Assembly (NCBI RefSeq): GCF_040807025.1
Contig: NC_090946.1
Span: 79,420,641 to 79,484,640, forward strand
Direction of reading: 5' to 3'
Length of the DNA: 64,000 nucleotides
Origin: Struthio camelus
Lineage: Eukaryota; Chordata; Aves; Struthioniformes; Struthionidae
A program made the position numbers and the translations under genes. The notes below the pieces were generated by a model. The model saw nothing but the letters and a program-made list of their open reading frames with translations, made no database searches and was not told the DNA's origin. Shown here one piece after another: positions 38,201 through 49,699 of this stretch; the first letter of the stretch is position 1; each line of letters opens with the position of its first letter.

Positions 38201-41200
38201 CCACCCCGGTACTAACCCACCGCCTCACCCCGGTACTAACCCACCTCCCCACCCCGGTACTAACCCACCGCCTAACCCCGGTAGTAACCCACCGCCTCAC
38301 CCCGGTACTAACCCACCGCCCAACCCCGGTAGTAACCCACCTCCTCACCCCGGTACTAACCCACCGCCCTAACCCCGGTAGTAACCCACCTCCTCATCCC
38401 GGTACTAACCCACCGCCCAACCCCGGTACTAACCCACCGCCTAACCCCGGTACTAACCCACCGCCTCACCCCGGTACTAACCCACCGACCAACCCCAGTA
38501 CTAACCCACCTCCCCACCCCGGTACTAACCCACCGCCTCACCCCGGTACTAACCCACCGCCTCACCCCGGTACTAACCCACCGCCCCACCCCGGTACTAA
38601 CCCACCGCCCAACCCCGGTACTAACCCACCGCCCCACCCCGGTACTAACCCACCGCCCTAACCCCGGTACTAACCCACCTCCTCACCCCGGTACTAACCC
38701 ACCGCCCCACCCCGGTACTAACCCACCGCCTCACCCCGGTACTAACCCACCGACCAACCCCAGTACTAACCCACCTCCCCACCCCGGTACTAACCCACCG
38801 CCTCACCCCGGTACTAACCCACCGCCCCACCCCGGTACTAACCCACCGCCCAACCCCGGTACTAACCCACCGCCCCACCCCGGTACTAACCCACCGCCCT
38901 AACCCCGGTACTAACCCACCTCCTCACCCCGGTACTAACCCACCGCCCAACCCCGGTACTAACCCACCGCCTAACCCCGGTACTAACCCACCTCCTCACC
39001 CCGGTACTAACCCACCTCCTCACCCCGGTACTAACCCACCGCCCAACCCCGGTACTAACCCACCGCCCAACCCTGGTACTAACCCACCTCCTCACCCCGG
39101 TACTAACCCACCTCCTCACCCCGGTACTAACCCACCGCCCAACCCCGGTACTAACCCACCGCCCTAACCCCGGTACTAACCCACCGCCCAACCCCGGTAC
39201 TAACCCACCGCCCCACCCCGGTACTAACCCACCTCCTCACCCCGGTACTAACCCACCTCCTCACCCCGGTACTAACCCACCGCCCAACCCCGGTACTAAC
39301 CCACCGCCTCACCCCGGTACTAACCCACCGCCCAACCCCGGTACTAACCCACCGCCCAACCCTGGTACTAACCCACCTCCTCACCCCGGTACTAACCCAC
39401 CGCCCAACCCCAGTACTAACCCACCGCCCAGCTCGGTACTAACCCACCTCCTAACCCCGGTACTAACCCACCGCCTCACCCCGGTACTAACCCACCGCCC
39501 AACCCCGGTACTAACCCACCGCCCCACCCCGGTACTAACCCACCTCCTCACCCCGGTACTAACCCACCTCCTCACCCCGGTACTAACCCATCTCCTAACC
39601 CCGGTACTAACCCACCGCCCAACCCCGGTACTAACCCACCGCCCTAACCCCGGTACTAACCCATCTCCTAACCCCGGTACTAACCCACCGCCTCACCCCG
39701 GTACTAACCCACCTCCTCACCCCGGTACTAACCCACCTCCTCACCCCGGTACTAACCCACCTCCTAACCCTGGTACTAACCCACCGCCCAGCTCGGTACT
39801 AACCCATCTCCTCACCCCGGTACTAACCCACCGCCTAACCCCGGTACTAACCCACCGCCCAACCCCAGTACTAACCCACCGCCCAGCTCGGTACTAACCC
39901 ACCTCCTAACCCCGGTACTAACCCACCGCCTCAACCCGGTACTAACCCAGCGCCCTAACCCCGGTACTAACCCATCTCCTAACCCCGGTACTAACCCACC
40001 TCCTCACCCCGGTACTAACCCACCGCCCCACCCCGGTACTAACCCACCTCCTCACCCCGGTACTAACCCATCTCCTAACCCCGGTACTAACCCACCGCCC
40101 TAACCCCGGTACTAACCCATCTCCTCACCCCGGTACTAACCCACCGCCCCACCCCGGTACTAACCCACCGCCTCACCCCGGTACTAACCCACCGCCTCAC
40201 CCCGGTACTAACCCACCTCCTAACCCCGGTACTAACCCACCGCCCTAACCCCGGTACTAACCCACCTCCTAACCCCGGTACTAACCCACCGCCCAACCCC
40301 GGTACTAACCCACCGCCTCACCCCGGTACTAACCCACCGCCCCACCCCGGTACTAACCCACCTCCTCACCCCGGTACTAACCCACCGCCCCACCCCGGTA
40401 CTAACCCACCGCCCCACCCCGGTACTAACCCACCGACCAACCCCGGTACTAACCCACCGCCCAACCCCGGTACTAACCCACCTCCTCACCCCGGTACTAA
40501 CCCACCGCCTCACCCCGGTACTAACCCACCGCCCAACCCCGGTACTAACCCATCTCCTAACCCCGGTACTAACCCACCGCCTCACCCCGGTACTAACCCA
40601 CCTCCCAACCCCGGTACTAACCCACCGCCCCACCCCGGTACTAACCCACCGCCCAACCCCGGTACTAACCCACCGCCCCACCCCGGTACTAACCCACCTC
40701 CTCACCCCGGTACTAACCCACCGCCCAACCCCGGTACTAACCCACCGCCCCACCCCGGTACTAACCCATCTCCTCACCCCAGTACTAACCCACCGCCCAA
40801 CCCCGGTACTAACCCACCGCCTCACCCCGGTACTAACCCACCGCCCTAACCCCGGTACTAACCCATCTCCTAACCCCGGTACTAACCCACCGCCCCACCC
40901 CGGTACTAACCCACCGCCCAACCCCGGTACTAACCCACCGCCCAACCCCGGTACTAACCCACCGCCTAACCCCAGTACTAACCCACCTCCTCACCCCAGT
41001 ACTAACCCACCGCCCCACCCCGGTACTAACCCACCTCCTCACCCCGGTACTAACCCACCGCCTCACCCCGGTACTAACCCACCTCCTCACCCCGGTACTA
41101 ACCCACCGCCCAGCTCGGTACTAACCCACCTCCTCACCCCGGTACTAACCCACCGCCCCACCCCGGTACTAACCCACCACCCCACCCCGGTACTAACCCA

Positions 41201-43287
41201 CCTCCCCACCCCGGTACTAACCCACCGCCCTAACCCCGGTACTAACCCACCTCCTCACCCCGGTACTAACCCACCGCCCCACCCCGGTACTAACCCACCT
41301 CCTCACCCCGGTACTAACCCACCTCCCCACCCCGGTACTAACCCACCTCCTCACCCCGGTACTAACCCACCGCCCCACCCCGGTACTAACCCACCGCCTA
41401 ACCCCGGTACTAACCCATCTCCTAACCCCGGTACTAACCCACCTCCTCACCCCGGTACTAACCCACCGCCCCACCCCGGTACTAACCCACCTCCTCACCC
41501 CGGTACTAACCCACCGCCCCACCCCGGTACTAACCCACCGCCTAACCCCGGTACTAACCCACCGCCCCACCCCGGTACTAACCCACCGCCCAATCCCGGT
41601 ACTAACCCACCGCCCAACCCCGGTACTAACCCACCGCCTCACCCCGGTACTAACCCACCGCCCCACCCCGGTACTAACCCACCGCCCCACCCCGGTACTA
41701 ACCCAACGCCCAACCCCAGTACTAACCCACCGCCCAACCCCGGTACTAACCCACCGCCTCACCCCGGTACTAACCCACCGCCCCACCCCGGTACTAACCC
41801 ATCTCCTAACCCCGGTACTAACCCACCGCCCAACCCCAGTACTAACCCACCGCCCCACCCCGGTACTAACCCACCTCCTCACCCCGGTACTAACCCACCG
41901 CCCTAACCCCGGTACTAACCCACCTCCTCATCCCGGTACTAACCCACCGCCCAACCCCGGTACTAACCCACCGCCTAACCCCGGTACTAACCCACCTCCT
42001 CACCCCGGTACTAACCCACCGCCCCACCCCGGTACTAACCCATCTCCTAACCCCGGTACTAACCCACCGCCCAACCCCAGTACTAACCCACCGCCCCACC
42101 CCGGTACTAACCCACCGCCCAACCCCGGTACTAACCCACCGCCCTAACCCCGGTACTAACCCACCTCCTCATCCCGGTACTAACCCACCGCCCAACCCCG
42201 GTACTAACCCACCGCCTAACCCCGGTACTAACCCACCTCCTCACCCCGGTACTAACCCACCGCCCCACCCCGGTACTAACCCATCTCCTAACCCCGGTAC
42301 TAACCCACCGCCCAACCCCAGTACTAACCCACCGCCCCACCCCGGTACTAACCCACCGCCCAACCCCGGTACTAACCCACCGCCCTAACCCCGGTACTAA
42401 CCCACCTCCTCATCCCGGTACTAACCCACCGCCCAACCCCGGTACTAACCCACCGCCTAACCCCGGTACTAACCCACCGCCCAACCCCGGTACTAACCCA
42501 CCGCCCCACCCCGGTACTAACCCACCGCCCAACCCCAGTACTAACCCACCTCCCCACCCCGGTACTAACCCACCGCCCCACCCCGGTACTAACCCACCGC
42601 CCAACCCCAGTACTAACCCACCTCCTCACCCCGGTACTAACCCACCGCCTAACCCCAGTACTAACCCACCGCCCCACCCCGGTACTAACCCACCTCCTCA
42701 CCCCGGTACTAACCCACCGCCCCACCCCGGTACTAACCCACCGCCCAACCCCAGTACTAACCCACCGCCTCACCCCGGTACTAACCCACCGCCCTAACCC
42801 CGGTACTAACCCACCGCCCTAACCCCGGTACTAACCCACCGCCCAACCCCGGTACTAACCCACCGCCCCACCCCGGTACTAACCCACCTCCTCACCCCGG
42901 TACTAACCCACCGCCCCACCCCGGTACTAACCCACCGCCCCACCCCGGTACTAACCCACCGCCTCACCCCGGTACTAACCCATCTCCTAACCCCGGTACT
43001 AACCCACCGCCCCACCCCGGTACTAACCCACCTCCTCACCCCGGTACTAACCCACCGCCTAACCCCGGTACTAACCCACCTCCTCACCCCGGTACTAACC
43101 CACCGCCCAACCCCGGTACTAACCCACCTCCTAACCCCGGTACTAACCCACCGCCTCACCCCGGTACTAACCCACCGCCCCACCCCGGTACTAACCCACC
43201 GCCTCACCCCGGTACTAACCCACCTCCTCACCCCGGTACTAACCCACCTCCTAACCCCGGTACTAACCCACCTCCTCACCCCGGTAC
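35224..43287. repeat. 8-kb minisatellite, 24-bp unit, about 335 copies
   Basis: One uninterrupted head-to-tail array. On the plus strand the unit begins GGTACTAACCCACC and ends in a variable 10-base tail such as GCCCCACCCC, GCCTCACCCC, TCCTCACCCC or GCCCAACCCC. A 25-bp variant with GCCCTAACCCC recurs and shifts the frame. 8064 bp at 24-25 bp per unit gives about 335 copies. Seven internal units and the left edge carry a CAGCTC variant. Larger duplicated blocks are visible (241 and 265 bp). The minus strand is G-rich with four G-runs per unit. The 8-residue RWVSTGVG-type peptides in long frames here are by-products of the 24-bp period. Confidence 0.98.
41911..42392. repeat. Higher-order duplication (2 x 241 bp) within the minisatellite
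   Basis: Ten units (nine of 24 bp, one of 25 bp) starting with the rare CCTCATCCC variant at 41911 recur at 42152, exactly 241 bp later, and begin again at 42393 before diverging. The variant order within the two full blocks looks identical. Confidence 0.85.
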
Positions 43288-43880
43288 CCAGCGGGGGAAG
43301 GCGGGGGGGGAAATCCCCGGAGGTGGCACACCCCCCTGGCTCCGTCAGTGCGTCCGCCAGCCTCCTGCCCTCCAAAGGCCCCGACCGCGGCCGGCTGCGA
43401 GCCCCCCCGCCGCTGGCCTTGCCCCGCGCGCACCTCCCACCGTGGACCCCCCACCCCGGCAAGCTCCACGTTTCGAAAAGCCGAGGGGGCCACCGACGTC
43501 GCTGTTAACCGCCGTCGCAGGCCGCCCATGCCTGAATCCAGACTCCGGCTCCCTCTTAAGCCCCTCGGCTGCTGCTGCTGCTGCCACCCCCGGGGCCGGG
43601 AGCTTCTCCGTAGGGCAGCGGAGCGGCTCCAAAAAAAACCCAGAAGCCCAAGGGCAGGCTCCGTGGGGAGGGGGGGACGGACACGGACCCGCCGGCCACG
43701 AGCGGCTCCCTTGAGCCGTGACCTCGTCCTCCTCCTCCCGGGCTGGGGAAGGGCGCCGCGGTCCCCCCTCTCCGCAGCCGCACCGAGGGCATCGCAGCGG
43801 AGGCAGGCGCGACCGCTTCAGCGGGAGCAGACGGATGTCCTCCCCGCCAAACAGCAACAGGGAAGTGCCAACAGCTGAAT
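43288..43880. other. GC/CpG-rich block on the far side of the array
   Basis: Strongly CpG-rich with GC boxes and long frames on both strands caused by base composition. No family is recognised and no convincing donor/acceptor pair is seen. It may be the outer half of the LGALS3 CpG island, or hold an alternative first exon. Confidence 0.5.
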
Positions 43881-44400
43881 AACCTGAGCCCTCAGCTTGC
43901 GACAAAGGCTTGGGTTTAATTACAAGCTAGCTAGCACTTTGGGCTTAACGAGCACTGAAACGGTAACTTTTATATAATTGCATGTAGCTGTACTGTAGCA
44001 TTTAAAACAAAGCCGACCAGACTGACACCAGAGCGCTATTTCCCTTCCCGGCGAACAGGCTCTCCAGGCGCACACCTTCAGTGCACCGCTGCGCACTGAA
44101 ACAGGGGCCACAACAGACGCGGACGAGGACCTGCTGGAGCCGCACCGAGGCCTCGCACCGAGGCTTTCCAAGGGCCTCGCACCGCTTCGCGCGGCCCGGC
44201 GAGTCTCGACTTGCTCGGTTTTTTTTTTTTTTTTTCCCCCGCAGCAACTTCTGCTTATTCCCGACAGAGCACAACCCACAACTCCGGCTTTGGCAGCTTC
44301 CTCCTCCCAGAAACAGCGCACGGGTGCAAAAGCGCCGCTCAGACGCCTCCCTCCCGCTCTCCCGGCGCTGGGCCGATGGCAATCCCGCCCCAAAGGCAGG

Positions 44401-44465
44401 ATATCTATAGCTGGTATACTATATCTATAGTATATCTACATCTGGTATACTCTACCTGGTATATA
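44401..44465. repeat. Short imperfect TATA-rich repeat
   Basis: CTGGTATACT recurs as CTGGTATACTCTACCTGGTA, interleaved with ATCTATAG/CTATAGTA palindromes. About 65 bp, AT-rich within GC-rich surroundings. Confidence 0.6.
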
Positions 44466-46859
44466 GGCTAAAGGAAGATTTGCAAAAGTCCTAGAAACCC
44501 CCCTCCCAGCTTTGAGCCTAATATTTCCTACCTCCTCTTGAGCTGCACCAAGAAAGCTCTGTGCAGCCCACTGCGTGGTGGCCCCTTAATAAAGGATCTT
44601 TGTCCTAACGTTACTAAACAACTGGACGACAAATCCCACCAGTGACCCCCAAATGCCCGTGCACACGCCTGCTGGGGGAAGACACCAGCTACATGTGAAA
44701 CGCAGGTGCTGTCCTCGCCGAGCTGATCGGCGGCCTGTTGTCACCGAAAAGAGGAGCTCCGGGCACTTTCCTTGGCCGTGCTCACCCCAACGTGCAGCAC
44801 ACCAACTCAACCTTGCAGGAAACTAATCCAGCCAAAAAATCGGAGGGGAACAGTGTGCTCCGTTGCAGGAACGGGTTGAATCCTTTTTCCCTACCGCAAA
44901 AGCAGCACCCAAAAGAGCGTACGGCCCCTTGGGTGCAGTTAGGCAAGGTGAAGAAAGCGGGTGAAGGACTTGCTCTGGATCACACAGCTAGCCTGGCCCA
45001 GAGGGCTTCTCGCCTCCCGCTGGCCACTGCTTTCCAGGCACGGCTCGGGTATAAAGCAGGGAACGCCAGCCGTAGTCGCCATGGGAAAGCTGCCGGGCAA
45101 CGGGAGCGAAGGGCCCATTCGATGCTGCCCAGAGCAGGCTGGCTGGCAGGAAGACGGGAAAGCCAAGGAAATCCAGGGCAGCTCAGACTGATGCGCCTGC
45201 ACGGCCAGCTCGGCCAAAGAGCTAAGCTCGTAACAACTTTATCACAGCAATTTGTGGCTTGTGCCTTAGCTCAGGAGATCAGAAGAGATAGGAAGAGTTT
45301 CATAAGAGCTGCCGGCAGGCTAGCAGACTTTGCTCCTTTCCTGCACTGCTGCAGATACTTCTGTCCTCCACAAAAATCCTCGTAACTCTTATGTGAAACC
45401 TTAAATCTTAGCCAGGTTTAGTGTACGGCATACTCGTCTTCATCCTGTAGAAGTCAGATTAAACGCAGTCTAAGTCTGGGCAGCAAAGATGCAGAATTAC
45501 AACGCCGTCTCGCACCCCGGACCAAAGAAGGATGCTATGCGAGGGCTCGGCCGCATGCGGGATCTGCCCCAACCCCAGGTCCCGCTGCCCGCTCCAGGAG
45601 AGCGGCTGGGCTCACCCCTGGACCACCACCCCCTGCACTGAGAGTCAGAAAAAACACGTTGGGTTTCTTTTTTTTTTTTTTTTTAAATAAATTTATCAAG
45701 GGTGCAACTGTAACATCAAAATACTAAAAATTGGATACAGTCTTCTCTGTTGGGAAAGATTTGTCAAGAAAAGAGGATCGGGGAGGGCGGTGAGAGCAGC
45801 AGCAGTGCCCTCTGCTGCCCATGGCAGCCCGCGGCTGTGCAGCTACCAGCTCGTCGGGCGCGAAGGCCAGTCCAAACCCCAAGGGTGGAACTAGAGAAGA
45901 CGAGGCTTCGCTTTTACACAAGAGCCCCTGGCTTATTTATCCAATACGTGGCTTTCTTTTGAATCGTTCAGAGCACGCTTACAGGGACAGAGCAGTTTTT
46001 GCTCTCTCTTTGTAGCAAACGACCACCTGTACAGACGCCAAGAAGACGTTGCAAAGACGACCATCACATAGGCAGCCACAGCGATGAACCTGCTAATCCA
46101 ATAGTGACCATGCTCCAAGCTGTGCTAGGTATCTCATGTGACGGTGCTCAGCTTTCCAAGCAGTAAAACGGGGAGAGCATCAGGTTTGAAATCCAAACGC
46201 GAAAGAATACAGCGGAAGCTGCTAAGACTCAGGAATATCTGCATTTAAAAAGCTTTCAAGACAATCAACTCTGACAGTCTCTCCTTGAGGTGAGCCAAAG
46301 AATTTGAGTTTTATGCAGTATTGCACCCCGTGAGAATAAGCCCTGGGATGTTAAAGCATTAATTCTTCCCACTTCTAAGCAAACTTAAAATAGGATATTC
46401 TGCCACCTTCTCTGTGCTGGAGGGCATCACCCTATCGCTGAAGAAAATTCAGAGGAGCTACCTACCAGAAAGCACACGACTCAAAACCACAGCTAGCCCT
46501 GCCGAACAATTTCTGTTGTTCAAAGCATTATATAAAGCTCTGCATGCAATGCAAGTCAAGCCCATTCTTGGGAGAAGACACAATAATACAGTTTTGCTTT
46601 TCGTGATCTGTTAACAGCTTAGTAAAGCGGAGTCTCCTGACAGAGCACTGCCTTGTTAGCACAGACTGCGTTCCTAACAACTCCTGCAGAAGCCATTAAC
46701 TTACCACAGATAACACTGCATTAATTAGCCAGAAAAAGCCCAAGAAGTCACAAGTGAAATTTGCAGTCATTTGCCACCTTCTGGCTTAGTTTTAAGAAGG
46801 GATGAACTCCACGTTTGCTTTTCAATTAAACGTAGGACACCACATTTCTTAGAAACACC

Positions 46860-47100
46860 AGATAATTGAGGTGGGAAGGGAGCTCAGGAGGTCTCTAGTC
46901 CAACCTCCTGCTCGAGGCAGGCTCAGCTCTGAGGTCAGAGCAGGTTGTTCAGGGTCCAGGCTGGTCTGAAAAACCTCCAAGGACGGAGACTGCACAACCG
47001 TGCTGGGAAACCCACTCCAATGCTTCACTGCCCTCACGGTGAAAGAGTTTCTCCTTGGATCCAGCCTGAATTTCTATTTTCAGTTAATGCCCTCTACAGT
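46860..47100 (-). mobile_element. CR1 LINE fragment, diverged
   Basis: Reads as the reverse complement of a CR1 3' end: TCTAGTCCAACCTCCTGCTC, then AGAGCAGGTTGTTCAGG, AAAACCTCCAAGGACGGAGA, and CCTCACGGTGAAAGAGTTTC, all typical of avian CR1 3' regions. It may continue, more diverged, to about 47290. Confidence 0.85.
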
Positions 47101-49699
47101 CAGTGGAGAAGTATATTCCTCTGGGGAGCATTTTCTAGATGAGCTTCTTCCCCTGGGCCAGGACCTGCCCAAGACAAGTCTCCAAACCAAGTTCATGGTC
47201 CAATTTACATTTCTTTCAGCAGCAGCTGTTTGCTCTGCCCCGTTCAGTGCTTCGTCAGTCTACACTGAATTATATCAAAGTTATCTGGTTTAAAAATAAC
47301 TGAGAAAGAGAGAGAGGCCGACACACTGTTGGAGCCAGCACTGCCACCACGAGAAACTAATTCACTGGCCAATGGCACAGCTTGATGAAAGCGTTTAAGG
47401 ATTAGGTGCTATTAAAAAACAAAACAAACAAAACCAAAACACCCTCCCCTAACCTCTACCACAGAAAACTGCACTTGCACGAGCAGGTAAGATCCTGCCA
47501 AGAGAACAGAAATTCAATCCATGAGCATGGCATGAGCAAATTAGAAAGGGGACAGAAATTCAGACATTTATATTTTACCTCTTAAATGGCTCATTTAACT
47601 AGAACACACCCTTTAAAAAAAGTCTCAACTCCACAACTGACCTTGTCTGTGTTATTACGGACAATCCCTTTTCGCTTAACCTAGGTGTCACCCATGAGCC
47701 ACTGCATAATGGGATACAAAGTCTTCACGCTTCTGTCTTTACGACGATAAAACGCATCCAACTGAACAACCACTCCTCCTAGGAAACAAAGCACCTGCTT
47801 CACCTCCTCCTGCCCTCAGCCACCGGGCTTTAACAGCGTACCGCCTTCACAGCGCCCGGGCCGCTCAGAAGGGCTGCGGTGACCGAAAAAGAAAATCTTA
47901 ACCTGCTGTCAGCAGCCCAAGATGGAAGGTGCTGGTGGACAAAGGGGGTGGGTTAAATATTCCTAGATTAAGTTAACTCAAGTTCAGCTGAATTGCAAGT
48001 GCAGAGGAAGGTTTATAGTTAATTCTTCTGCTGCACCTACCTTGGAAAAGTAATTCGGAAAACTGGATTCAAGACAGATGTTTAAATATTTCATTTTCTA
48101 TCTAGCCTTTATCCTTCAGACCACGAACTTTAGTAATGCGAGCTCTCCTAACACCTGAGCAGCACAGCAACCAAGGTATCAGCTACTCAAGGGGTGGCTC
48201 CACAGAGCAAGCTCATTGCTCTGCTCTCAGCCTCACAAGTACCCATACTCAGCCGCAGCGGAGCGGTTCTGGGGTCGAGCCCACTCATTCTCTTTCTCCA
48301 GATGTCTTGGGGCTAAACATTAAACGTATTTGTCTATTACGGTGACAGTCAGCCTTGCAGGACGTCCTAATTGATTAGGAGTGTATATTAAAAGTTGAAT
48401 TAGCATTTCTTGATTTGCCAGATCCCACTTAACATCCTAAACTATCACTCGCCTGGGTAAAAAAAGGGCTGTCTGACATCTACAGATAATATGAACCGTA
48501 TTCTAATAATTGGCATTTTGTGCTTCCTTTCTGAAACAGGAAAGGTACTATTATGAAAAAAGAAAAGTTTTGCCCTTGTTTAGATGCCTGTGACCTCTTG
48601 CTATGCGGAGAGTAAAGACAACCCTCCTATCAATATCCTGCTCTTCGGAGAGCCTTGAGGCAGATCTGTGCACCCAGCCCATGCACACAGAAGGATCTCA
48701 GCTTGCCTGCAGAGAGCGTGGGCTCCTGTCTTGGCAAAAGTAAGCCAGAACATACCTATGCCACAGATCCAAGTAACACACAAGGACTCGTATAGCTTTG
48801 TAAATCCTCCGGAGTATTTTTTTTTCCAAAACTGAATACTTCCTTAAGAAGTATGTAGATACATATAACCTGTCAGAAGTCCCCAAGAGCAAAAAGATTG
48901 ATCGAAATTATTCAGGTCTGCAGGCTAACAAGCAATTAATATTCTTGGGTCAACACATCCACATCTTCACCTCTGCAAGAGGAAAAGAGTTGCCTGTCTG
49001 CTAAGGACAAGTGACTGTTCATTCAAGATAGTCTAGAGGTGTGGACGATCCCACAGCTAAACACTGTCTGGACAGAGTACCATTTTGTTTTCTAAGCCTT
49101 AAAGACAAAGATTTTTTCAATTTCCCAATTATTCTGGTCACTCCTGCAATTTTTACTTTCCGGAAAGGGTGAAGGTGTGAAGAGAGGTGAGCAGTGCTGG
49201 CCAGCCCAACGCATCCCTTTCTGCAAGCCACAACGTACACAGAACGTAAGCGTACAGATTAGCGGTGCTCATACTTCACAGTTCAGACCACTGCCAAGCC
49301 TAAAGTTTCTCACAAACTATTATCCACCCTTTCCCATCGACTTTTAAATTGGAATAACCATATAAAAACATAGATTTGCAGGTCACTTACCATATCCTCA
49401 TGGATCAATCTAGCACAGGAATTGTCCAGAGCCCAGGGAGAACAGGTGGAAACAAAACCAAACCAAACCACCCCTCTTCCCATCTAAAAAATGAGCCCCG
49501 TTCCTCCTCTATTACAAGGAGGAGCTTATCTTACTTTCCTTTGCAAAGGAGGCAGTGTGTCAACAGGCAGTATCTGAGGCTAACGTGCTAGGGTATAGCA
49601 ACGGTCGCATCCACGCTTAATATGCCTTAGGCAGAGGCTGCGAAAGTCACAAAAGGAACAGGAAAAACACTCACAGAAGTCAAATAATTTTGGTTTTAT

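Larger units (their letters stand above)
43881..49690. other. Intergenic region between LGALS3 and MAPK1IP1L
   Basis: No gene recognised. It contains T-runs (44220-44237 and about 45668-45684), a small imperfect TATAG/CTGGTATA repeat at 44401-44465, and a CR1 fragment near 46.9 kb. Short frames here have no recognised homology. Confidence 0.5.

Noticed and set aside
35224-43287. CRISPR array or interstitial telomere
   Set aside because: No unique spacers, so not CRISPR; the host is a vertebrate. The unit is not TTAGGG and holds only one telomere-like motif, so it is an ordinary minisatellite.
35013-43462. Many minus-strand frames coding RWVSTGVG-type octapeptide repeats
   Set aside because: By-product of a 24-bp period (8 codons). 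Frames are broken wherever a 25-bp unit occurs, and no start or splice context is conserved.
43348-43905. 176- and 186-codon frames in the CpG-rich block beyond the array
   Set aside because: Low-complexity Arg/Pro/Ala composition on both strands, as expected from high GC; no splice or homology support.
45668-45720. Poly-T run followed by AT-rich text, read as the tail of a minus-strand retrocopy
   Set aside because: The minus strand does resemble an A-tail, but no coding or known element sequence precedes it, and similar T-runs occur at 44.2, 51.5, 52.2 and 57.7 kb.
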